Source: Desmodus rotundus
Taxonomy: Eukaryota; Chordata; Mammalia; Chiroptera; Phyllostomidae
Length of the DNA: 64,000 nt
Assembly (NCBI RefSeq): GCF_022682495.2
Contig: NC_071398.1
Span: 31,251,426-31,315,425 of the forward strand
Direction: 5' to 3'
The notes under the pieces are model-generated. The model ran no database searches. It was not told where the DNA came from and saw only the letters and a program-made list of their open reading frames with translations. Below are positions 30,401 to 39,760 of the stretch, piece after piece. The stretch's first letter is position 1. Each line of letters begins with the position of its first letter. The position numbers and the translations under genes were made by a program.

Positions 30401-31180
30401 GGCCTAGGTAGAATTTTTTTAATAAGCTGAAGAAAGGTTATGTGACTTGATCAAAACAGATACAGGGTTTCTAAATAAAAGATTATCTGAAATTACTAGT
30501 GTTTGAAATGACTTAAGGTTTCCAGTATTTATGTGAAAATTTAACAATTTTTGAAAAGTACAAAAAAGTTACTTGGAAATTGGTGTTAGCATATTAAATC
30601 TCCTTATGGTAGAATTTTAAAGCTTTTCACTGAGCCACACCAGCCAGGGAATTTTAAAGGTTTTCAGGAATTGGAATCCGACCTGGCTTTGGACCAACCC
30701 CAGGACAAAGCAGAGACACTTCTAAATGGACACAATTGCCCTGCTGTGATAAACTTCAAGAGAGAACTCACTTTAAAAGGAGAAATTGTATAGTTTTAAA
30801 AGATACATTAATTTATATAAAATAACTTGCTCTGCTATAAATAATTAAAAACTAGTGTTTTAATTTGATATTTAAGGGACATTTTTAGAGTGAAAATTAT
30901 CACTAAAATAATATATAACTCCAACAAAAATGTGATTTTATTGTATTGAAGAATACTGTATTGATTTGCCAAAGTTCTGTAACTTAATGAAGGCTTACCT
31001 TCTTTGGACTTGTACTTTATGACTTAGTATGTTGTATCGTGGGCTGTTTATGTTAACTGAAAAAAATAAAGCCATTATCAGAATTTTGCAGCACTTTAAA
31101 CTTAAACAGAAGGGAAACTCTACATTTTTTAGCATTTCACATTTGCCTAATTTATTAATTGCCATATGTCAAAATCATGG
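30400..31180. other. AT-rich DNA without recognised genes
   Basis: AT-rich sequence. The only recognisable item is a 22-bp reverse Ves-head fragment 'cactgagccacaccagccag' near 30629-30650. Confidence 0.5.
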
Positions 31181-31188
31181 TTCTTTAG

Positions 31189-31322
31189 CCCTGGCTGGTT
31201 TGGCTCAGGTGGAAACAAACCAAAGGTTTGCTGGTTTGATTCCCAGTCAGGGCACATTCCCACTGGGGTACGAGTGGAGGGCAGCTGATCAATGCTTCTC
31301 TCCCTCTCAAAAAAAAAAAAAT
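31189..31322 (+). mobile_element. Short Ves SINE with TSD
   Basis: A short copy with head GCCCTGGCTGGTTTGGCTCA, 'tttgattcccagtcagggc' and an A tail. The imperfect repeats AAAATCATGGTTCT on the left and AAAATCATGATTCT on the right are the target-site duplication. Confidence 0.85.
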
Positions 31323-31329
31323 CATGATT

Positions 31330-32010
31330 CTATAATTGTTAAAGCATGTTATGTCAGGTTACTTGAATATAATTATTTTTTGAAGTAATCGTGACCACAA
31401 AATATCTTTTTTACATGAGGAGTTGTACATGATTTGAAATTACTCCAATGATGTCTTGATCTGAAGCATAACTCTCAGGTACTTGATATATTTAATAATA
31501 GGGTGCCACTGTGGGGTAGGGGCCAAGGAAGAAGAAAAGAACAATAGGGAGGAAAAAACATTGACCTGAACTAACTACTACAGGAATTACTGTGTAACTT
31601 TTATTTACAGGAAATCCTTGTTTTGGGTGCCAAAGGGCAGCTGTATTCTGAAAAACAATCCAGTAAATGTATTTTGTTTCTTATTTTGTGGTAGTTAGTT
31701 ATCAACCAGTAAACAATATCTTTGATACTTTAAACTGTTGCATATAGAGTATTTTTACTCTATAGAGTATGAAGATGATTAGCTCTTGCTTTTATTTTAC
31801 ATTGGTTAATGTGATAAAATTCTAGTAAGGTTTCCTGTAAAAGAAACCAAGTTTTGTATATATTCACACACACACACACATACACACACATAAGCCACAG
31901 AAATACTATATGCCAAACTATTAAAAACTTAGTGATTTTCTACATAAAGTATTGTATAGCTTAAGATGTTTTAGGGTATTTGTAAAAGCAAGTAAAATTT
32001 TAGTAGCTTT
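31330..32010. other. AT-rich DNA, no recognised genes
   Basis: No exon or clear transposon is seen. It contains a (CA)n microsatellite at about 31864-31890, interrupted by TA. Confidence 0.5.
31864..31890. repeat. (CA)n microsatellite
   Basis: A run of CA units with one TA interruption. Confidence 0.9.
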
Positions 32011-32012
32011 TT

Positions 32013-32216
32013 AAAAAAGATTTCTTATTTACCTTTAGAGAGAGGGGAAAGGAAGGAGAAAGAGAGGGAGAGAAACATCAATGTGTGGTTGCCTCTCACA
32101 CACACCCATCTGGGGACCCGTCCCACACCTCAGGCATGTGCCCTGACTGGGAATTGAACCAGTGACCCTTTGATTCGCAGGCCAGTACTCAGTTCACTGA
32201 GCCACACCAGCCAGGG
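32013..32216 (-). mobile_element. Ves SINE (reverse), first of three
   Basis: 'cctttagagagaggggaaag' to 'gagccacaccagccaggg', a full reverse Ves SINE. Confidence 0.85.
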
Positions 32217-32249
32217 ATCAATAGTTGTTTTTTTTTTAATTCTCACTCG

Positions 32250-32477
32250 AGAACACTTTTTCATTGCTTTTAGAGAGAGAGAAAGGGAGAGAGAAACTTT
32301 GATTCAAGAGAGAAGCACTGATTGGTTGCCTCCCTATGCACCCAGACTGGGGATCATGCACACTTGGACCGGGGGTTGAACCTGCAACCCAGGTATGTTC
32401 CATGACCGGGAAGTAAACCCACAAAATTTCAGTTACAGGACGACATTCCAAGCAACTGAACCAACACTGGCCAGGGC
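32250..32477 (-). mobile_element. Older Ves-related SINE (reverse), second of three
   Basis: Clearly related but more diverged: 'tgcttttagagagagagaaa', 'cactgattggttgcctccc' and 'accaacactggccagggc'. It has an extra segment in its middle relative to the neighbours and probably belongs to an older subfamily. Confidence 0.7.
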
Positions 32478-32491
32478 TCAATAAGGTTTTG

Positions 32492-32720
32492 TTTGTTTGT
32501 TTTAAATATTTTATTTATTTAGTTTTAGAGAGGGGGAAGGGAGGGAGAAAGAGAGAGAAACACCGATGTGTGAGAGATATACATTGATTGGCTGCCTCTC
32601 GTGTCCCCCCAGCTGGGGACCTGGCCCACAACCGAGGTATGTGCCCTGACTGGGAATCAAACCAGCAACCTTTCAGTTCGCAGGCCAGCACTCAATTCAC
32701 TGAGCCACACCAGCCAGGGC
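32492..32720 (-). mobile_element. Ves SINE (reverse), third of three
   Basis: 'agttttagagagggggaagg' to 'gagccacaccagccagggc'. The duplication CAATAAGGTTTTG (32479-32491) and TAATAAGGGTTTTG (32722-32735) supports independent insertion. Confidence 0.85.
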
Positions 32721-32889
32721 TTAATAAGGGTTTTGATTATTTTTTGTTACCACAGATTGTTTTTACAACTGAAATAATATTTAGGCTAAACAAAACGTTG
32801 CTACATACTGATATTTAATGAAAAGTTGCCTTGAAAAAGTCAGAATGCCCTGATGTTAAAAGATTTCTTAACAACAACAAAAAACTTAC

Positions 32890-34095
32890 ATGGCCACACA
32901 AAGAGAACCCCAAATTCAGTTCAAACTTGTATTGGTCGGTGATGGTAGGACTGGGAAAACTACATTCGTGAAATGTCATCTGGATGGTGAATTTGAGAAG
33001 CATGTGGCCACCCTGGGTGTTAAGGTCCATTTGCTCGTGCGGGCCAGAAGTTTGGTGGGCGGAGAGACGGCTATTACATTCAAGCCCAGTATGCCATTAA
33101 TGTTTGATGTAACTTCAAGAGTCACTTACAAGAAAGTGCCTAACTGGCATAGAGATCTGGTACGAGTGTGTGAAAACACCCCCATCATGTTGTGTGGCAA
33201 CAAAGTGGATATTAAGGACAGGAAAGTTAAGGCAAATCAATTGTCTGCCATCGAAAGAAGCATCTCCAATACTACAACATCTCTGCCAGAAGTTAACTGT
33301 AACTTTTCCCTGACTGGTGTGGCTCAGTGGATTGAGTGCCAGCCTGTGAACCAAAAGGTTGCCGGTTCAATTCCCAGTCAGAACATATGGCTGGGTTGTG
33401 AATCAGGTCCTCAGTTGGGGGCGTGCAAGAGGCAACTGATCGATGTATCTCTTGCACATAGATGTTTCTCTCCCTCTCTTTCTCCCTCCCTTCTCCTCTC
33501 TCTAAAAATTAAATAGATAAAATGTTTTTTAAAAAATGTGTCTTTAACAAAAGTACCTACAACTTTGAAAAGCCCTTCTTCCAGCTTGCTAGAAAACTAA
33601 TTGGAGACCCTAAAGTTGGAGTTTGTCACCATGCCTGCTCTTGCCCCACCAGAGATCGTGATGGACCCAGCTCTGGCAGCCCAGTGTGACCATGGTCTAG
33701 ACCACCACTCTCCTGGGTGGGGATGACGACCTGTGAGAAAGGGAAGCTGGAGCCCAGCATCAGAAGTCAGTTTTATAGGCAACTGTCCTGTGATGTCACT
33801 GGTGCAGAGTGTTTGCCACTTTGTTATATAGCTAAGTGGAACCTGTGCTTGATCTTTGGGATGCTGAAAGAGATGAATGGGCTGTTGAGTGAATGTGGCA
33901 GTTTAAAAATACCTTCATTTTTTGGACCTGCATATTTAGCTGTTCTTGAAAAGGTAGGAATGCAATTGTTTCCTTATTGAGTTTCAACTGTAAGACTGCT
34001 GCTGCCACATCACAATATTCAGTGGTAAAACCTTGTCTGTTACTATCATTCCCATTCCTTTTTATTTAGAATCAGAATAAAGTTATATTTAAAAA
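32890..34095 (+). pseudogene. RAN: RAN GTPase processed pseudogene, split by a Ves SINE
   Basis: Intronless copy starting [19 protein letters not shown]. The P-loop reads GDGRTGKT (parent GDGGTGKT). [19 protein letters not shown], the guanine-binding NKVD in [13 protein letters not shown], and later coding and 3' UTR segments up to an AATAAA signal (34076-34081) and A tail are recognisable. A deletion of about 45-50 nt removes much of the switch region, and frameshifts follow. A Ves SINE at 33308-33534 interrupts it. The parent is the nuclear transport GTPase; this copy is dead. Confidence 0.9.
33308..33534 (+). mobile_element. Ves SINE within the RAN pseudogene
   Basis: CCCTGACTGGTGTGGCTCAG head, 'ggttcaattcccagtcagaa' and 'tctctccctctctttctccc' with an A-rich end. 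The parent sequence at the target is repeated on both sides in diverged form ('agaagttaactgtaactttt' and 'aaaagtacctacaacttt'), a duplicated target site. Confidence 0.9.
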
Positions 34096-34158
34096 GAAAA
34101 AAGGCAGCACACGAGTAAGTGGGGACATGAAAATGGCTTTGGAAGAGGAAGGAATAAA

Positions 34159-34823
34159 AGGTCTGTCTGGAAGGTATCCAGCCATATAATATGAAAAATA
34201 TATTTATTGAAGAAGATACAAGAAACGTTGTACATAGGACAATGATACCTCAGTCCCCTTCCAAATAAGCACATTGGGACCTCACACAGTTCTCCCAGTC
34301 CCCATCAGCTGCCCCGTTGTATTTCCTGAATCTCATCGATGGTCTGAAATCTCCTCCCTTACAGAGGTGATTCTAGTTTTGGGAAAAGCCACAAGTTGCA
34401 TGGTGCAAATTTTGTCTATAAATGGGCTGAGTCCCCTGGGTGATTTGATGTTCCGCAAAAAGATTGCATGACATGTGATGCATGAATAGTCATGATGTCG
34501 TAATGAACCTTCCAATCACCAGTTGCCCATAGCTGTGGCCTTCTGAATCATCCCAATAATTTCCGCAGAGGAATGTTCAAGCTTAATGCAAGATTCGATG
34601 CAGATTTGTTGCTCTACCCTCATTCATTTAGAATGCAATAGCCACACAGTACACATGCTCACTCAATAGTGTCTACTGCCCCCACTGACTAGTACAGTGA
34701 AGTCATGACTGTTCATGCACGTGCATTCCAGTCCACTCTTCTTGGCTGCCAGGTTACATGGATGTCGCACAAACCATTCCCGTTACATCAACAATGGCTG
34801 GACTTTTTCTGGGCGGACCTCAT
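34159..34823 (-). mobile_element. Mariner-like DNA transposon, internally deleted
   Basis: Imperfect terminal inverted repeats: 'ggtctgtctggaaggtatcc' on the left and, reversed on the right, 'gaggtccgcccagaaaaag', both followed by 'tccagccat'. The minus strand carries broken transposase segments such as IGMIQKATAMGDWQ, HASHVMQSF and FQTIDEIQEIQ, typical of Tc1/mariner transposases, with stops and gaps. It cannot move by itself. Confidence 0.75.
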
Positions 34824-34829
34824 ATTTCA

Positions 34830-35940
34830 CTGATGAAGTGTTAAGCAGTTATTTGATTATTCATGTCTTTGTTAATCCATTCTGGAGTGTAGAGACATCA
34901 TTTGCAGGACCCAGTACAAATTGCAAATATTAAAGAAGTATGAAGAACTTCAAGATAACAATAGCAGAGCATTCACTCGAGTGCAGCGTGTCCTCTGCAT
35001 GGCCCATTACACTAAGGAAGAGATTTAAAGAAACTTTCTGTTAGTACCTTGGCCTGAGGCCTAAGGTTGTCTGTCTGTATAGTTCCTACTCCTCCCTTTC
35101 AAAATTACTTACACTTTTCTGTACTCCAGGTGCTCCTTTGTTCCACTTCTAGATTCCATTCATAGCTACCTTGCCTGTTTCATTAGGGAGGAAGGGAGAC
35201 TGGAGTTTGAACCCCTGCTCTTCCATTGGCTGGTGAGTCTTTCCCAGGTTGCCCACCTGGGAGCCTGTTAGGAGGTGTCATTCCTGGCAGGGAGCAAGGA
35301 CTCAGCAAATGTTAATTGTCTCCCTTTTCTCTCCATTAGCAAAGAACAATAGAAGAGTGGACTTTATTTTTAGATTTTTAACTTCCTTTTTTATTTATTT
35401 ATGCTTAGGAATTGGTCTTCAGTGTATGTGTTGGGCATGGAATTGATGCTCTAGTCAGAGCCTCCAGGGATCCTCTGGGACAGGGCGGGGCAGCCAGGAG
35501 GCTGGGGTGGTGGCCCTGTTGCCTGGAGAGCCAACCCCCTGGAGGAGCTGCTGGAGAACAGGAGGGAGGGCTAGATTATAGGCTTCTAAGGCTGCTCCTG
35601 GGAAGGCAAATGACTTACTGTTGTAAAGATGGGAAAAATCAAGGAACCTGCCTGATCAGAGTCCACCCATCCTCTGAAAGAGCTGCTGTTCCCAAGAGGA
35701 AAGATGTGTGAGAAGGATTCTCGAGTCTGGAGAAGGAACCCTGGAGAAGGCTGCTGGGTTAAAGTCCTATCACTATAGCAGGGAGACCCTGGACAGGTCA
35801 GTTCACCTCCTGTGCCAGCATGTCCACCCCCAAAATGGGGCTAAAATAGCACCACCCTCAGAGAACTGAAGAGACTGATTCCTGGAAAGGTGCCTGGGGG
35901 CATGACAGCATTTGGGAGGCCATGTCAGTGTCTCATTTTA
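34830..35940. other. Intergenic DNA with a MIR remnant
   Basis: No gene recognised. 35750-35880 has MIR-like order ('tcctatcactatagcaggga', 'gacaggtcagttcacctcc', 'aaaatggggctaaaatagc'). Confidence 0.5.
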
Positions 35941-35952
35941 AAAATAAGATTA

Positions 35953-36140
35953 GCCCTGGCTGAGTAGGTCATTTGGTGAGAGCATCATCCTCATATGCCC
36001 AAGGTTGCGGGATCCTTGGTGAATGTGTAAGTGGAACAACAAATCAATGTCTCTCTCTCTGACTTTCTCTCTCCCTCTCTCCCCCCACCCCTCCCTGTAT
36101 CCTTCCATCCCCCTTCCTTTTTTTCTCTAAAATCAATAAA
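35953..36140 (+). mobile_element. Diverged Ves-like SINE
   Basis: GCCCTGGCTGAGTAGGTCAT head, a degenerate tRNA-like body and a long CT-rich part, ending 'ctctaaaatcaataaattta'. Older than most copies in the window. Confidence 0.7.
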
Positions 36141-36179
36141 TTTAAAACTATTAAAATGGTTCTGAAAGGAAGCTCTTAT

Positions 36180-36480
36180 TAGCTGAATTGTATCCCTAAA
36201 AATTATATGTTGAAGTCCTAACCCCCAGGATTTTAGAATATGACTGGAGGTAGGGTCTTTAAAGGGGTAATTAAGTTAAAAATGAGGCCAGTGGGGTGGG
36301 TTCTAAAGCAACATGAGGGGGAATAATAAAACAAGACACATATGTACAGAGGGATGACCATGGGAAGACACAGGAAGAGGACAGCTGTCTGCAAGGCAAG
36401 GAAAGAGGCCTCAGGAGAAACCAGCCCAGAGCAGGCCTGTTGGTGCACACTTAACTATAGACAGTGACAGGGATCCTCTG
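36180..36480 (+). repeat. MaLR-type LTR remnant
   Basis: 'tatgttgaagtcctaacccc', 'ggaggtagggtctttaaagg' and 'gaaagaggcctcaggagaaa' follow MaLR (MST/MLT1) LTR order. Confidence 0.6.
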
Positions 36481-36916
36481 TGGTATCTCTACCTGCCTCG
36501 ATGTGGCCCCTTACTGTCCCTGCTCTTGCAAGTATTTTGGCAATCATCAGGTGCCTTCCAGCCACCTGTTAGCATCTAGCTGCTGATCTTTCCTTGAAAG
36601 GTTTGTGGTTCCAATAGAAATGGCTGAAGGTCTCTTTCATTGTAAACCAGAAAAAACAGAACTATGAGTCATAGAGTGCAGAGGGCTGAACATTTATTAA
36701 GCACTTATTGCATGCCAGGTGTTTCACTGGGCCTGTTGTTTAGGCTCCAAGCCGAGCTGTTATGTGGCTCAGGAAAAATCCTTTCCTAATCCACCTTTGG
36801 AGCCATTGCTCCACTGCTGCCCTTTGACCTCTTTTTCTCCTTTCTCCTTTGCCATTTTCTCTCGTTTCCCAAAATCCTGGTCAACTCTATAACATTTTGA
36901 GCATTTCTTGTTTCTT

Positions 36917-37536
36917 TTTTTTTCTTTTTTTCTTTTTTTAAAATTTTTATTGTTATTCAATTACAGTTGTATGCCTTTTCTCCCCATCCCTCCACCCCAC
37001 CCCAGGTGAACCCACCTCCCTCTCCCACCTCCACCCTCCCCCTTGGTTTTGTCCATGTGTCCTTTATCGTAGTTCCTGTAATCCCCTCTTCCCACTGTCC
37101 CCCCCCCCCCCCCCGCCCTGGCTATTGTTAGATTGTTCTTAACTTCAATGTCTCTGGTTATATTTTGTTTGCTTTTTTTTTCTATTGATTATGTTCCAGT
37201 TAAAGGTGAGATCATATGGTATTTGTCCCTCACCGCCTGGCTTATTTCACTTAGCATAATGCTCTCCAGTTTCATCCATGCTGTTGCAAAGGGTATAAGC
37301 TCCTTCTTTCTCTCTGCTGCGTAGAATTCCGTTGTGTAAATATACCATAGTTTTTGGATCCACTCGTTTGCTGATGGGCAGTTCGGTTGCTTCCAGTACT
37401 TGGCTATTGTCAATTGTGCTGCTATGAACATTGGGGTGCACAGGTTCTTTTGGTTTGGTGTTTCAGTGTTCTTAGGGTATAATCCCAGCAGCGGAATTGC
37501 TGGGTCAAAGGGCAGTTCCATTTTTAGTTTTCTGAG
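36917..37536 (-). mobile_element. 5'-truncated L1 with perfect 16-bp TSD
   Basis: The minus strand encodes the C-terminus of L1 ORF2 (37189 up to the 5' break), with IPLLGLYPKN, CTPMFIAAQLTIAKYW, NEWIQKLWYIYTTEFYAA and WMKLESIMLSEIS, followed by the L1 3' UTR and an A tail. GCATTTCTTGTTTCTT occurs at 36901-36916 and 37537-37552, a perfect duplication. The open frame and perfect TSD point to a fairly young insertion. A C-rich homopolymer lies near 37100-37115. Confidence 0.88.
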
Positions 37537-37559
37537 GCATTTCTTGTTTCTTAAACGTC

Positions 37560-39190
37560 CTTCCAACCCTATTTTCCTCTGTTTATCATGCCTTCTCTCC
37601 CCTCACCAGGGGATGAAAGAGAACCAGCTTCGCACCCTTGAATTCCAGAGCTCCAGAATGCTTTCTTCCAGGCAGCTGCCCTTCCCACACATCATCATGG
37701 TCACCCTGGACCATCTCACCTCATGCCCTGACCCCAGCTTGGAAAACAGTATCTGCCATCCTGAACCGGCTCCCCGGTTCTGATTTGCAAGTGAAAGAAA
37801 TGCTCAGAACTTCTTAGTGGGTGATGAGGATGACAGCCTCTGGATCCAGAGTGCTTTATGCTTAAATCCCAGCTCTGCCACTGACCTGCTGTGTGACTTT
37901 GGATGAACTGCTTAACCTCTTTGTACCTGCCTCCTCCTCTGTAGGAGAGGATGAAGCCTTAGAAGTGTCATGTCAGCGTCACACCCATGTCAGTCCACAG
38001 GAAGGGTTGGCTGTTATTGGTCCCCAAAGAAGCTCTGGGAGGAGTTCCCTTCAGAAGAGACAGCATGTTCATTCGGTTAAAGCAGTAAGTAACTCACACG
38101 GCTTCTATAGCTTCCAGTTTTCTAAACGTGGGCTCCAAAGATGCCCTCACTGACTGTACACACATGGGGAGGAAACCATGCCAGCTGGGACCAGCTAGGT
38201 GGCTGGCATCACTGCTCTGCACTTGCCTTGGCATCCTTCTGCCTGAGCCACTCACCCTGGAAAGCATTTCCTTTATCAAGGGTACATGCACCCAGCTCAC
38301 GTGCCTTCAAGCATGTGCTCCCGTTGTCTGGTGCCACAGCCTGCCTGGGTAAATCGATCCAGGGCTTGGTTCAAGCAGTCTGGGTAAACAGGAGGCTGCT
38401 TGCCTCTTGGGGTTAACAGTGCTCATTAAGTTTGTGCTAAAGAGAACATATTTCTTTCCAAGGATGAGAAAAAGCCACGACTATGAGATTAGCCCCAGAG
38501 ATGGATTAAAGGGAAAAAAAGAGTCTGGTTTAGATTGAGCCTTGCCATGTTCCCTGTTGAGTATCCTTTATTCTCTTGATGTTTGTTGAATGTCTAACCT
38601 GGATCAAGTACAGGTTGGGCACGTGGCATACAGAGGGTGCTACAACATGGTGGGAGTCTGTGGGAGAAAGTGGCTTTGTGCTCAATGACAAGGATTATGG
38701 GCTTGAACTTGAGACTGCAGGGACAGAGAACTCTGTCCCAGGTTGGAACAGTGTGGAGGGGTGGTGAGCGGGTAGTGGAGCTGCACTGGGGATGCAGTTT
38801 GGAAGACAAATTGAAGATGGAAACTGTGAGTGTGAACTAAGGTAACAACCATGAGGATCAAGATGAAGAGGCTGGTATGAAAGACTCAGAGGTGAATTGA
38901 CTAGACACGGGTATCAGGAATGTAGGGGTTTCTAGCAGTGACTATCAGGCCATTCTCCTGCTGATGCAGTGGGTCTGTGATGAAGTTCCAGAGTTCGTGG
39001 ACAAAGCAGAATGTACACATAGAGTTACCCCTAATAACTCTTAAAGTCACCCATGAGGCAACAGAACCATCTCTCCAAGGCTGGTGCAAGCTTTTCTTCC
39101 AGCACTGGGCTGGACGGCTGTTCCTTTGGCACCAGTGGGTTCATGTCCGCATATTAGAATCACACGTGGAATATTAGAGTTACATGTGGA
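37560..39190. other. Intergenic DNA with a MIR remnant
   Basis: A MIR SINE on the plus strand at about 37825-37960 ('tccagagtgctttatgctta', 'ctctgccactgacctgctg', 'tgactttggatgaactgc'). Otherwise no exon or young transposon is recognised. Confidence 0.55.
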
Positions 39191-39204
39191 ATAATGATTC
39201 TTTT

Positions 39205-39412
39205 TAAAAAAAAAAGATTTTATTTATTTATTTTTAGAGAGGGGAAGGGAGGGAGAAAGAGGGAAAGAAACATCAATGTGTGGTTGCCTCTCACGTGGCC
39301 CCCACTGGGGACCTGGCCCACAACCCAGGCATGTGCCCTGACTGGGAATCAAACCAGTGACCCTTTGGTTTGCAGCCCACGCTCAATCCACTGAGCTATA
39401 CCAGCCAGGGCA
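39205..39412 (-). mobile_element. Ves SINE (reverse)
   Basis: 'tttatttttagagaggggaa' to 'gagctataccagccagggc'. Confidence 0.88.
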
Positions 39413-39419
39413 GGTATAA

Positions 39420-39760
39420 TGACTCTTAAGCTCTGTGTCTCAGAACCCTTTCACATTATTCAAAACTATTGAAGACCCCAAAGAGTCCTATAATTTATGT
39501 GGAGTGCATTTATCTAATATTTACCTATATTAGAAATTAAAATTGATACATTAAAAAAAGATTTATTAAATTTATTTAAAGTCATTAATGAACCCATCAC
39601 ATTAATATTTCTGTGAAAAATAATTATTTTCTGGAACAAAGTTTTAGTGATTTGAGTGCATTTTTGTGAATCTCCTTTGTTGAGATTAGCCACTGGGCTC
39701 TCCTGTCTGCTTCTGCCTGTGCTGCTTTGGTGGATGTGGTACGTGTGCCAACCGGTGCAA
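39420..39760 (-). repeat. Ancient DNA-transposon-like remnant
   Basis: 'attgaagaccccaaagagtc', 'atttacctatattagaaatt' and 'tttgtgaatctcctttgttg' resemble an old Charlie/MER-type element. The assignment is tentative. Confidence 0.4.

Noticed and set aside
32890..33516. 208-codon open frame starting like RAN
   Set aside because: It is a chimera: a deleted RAN retrocopy reading into a Ves SINE. No promoter or conserved end, so not a gene.
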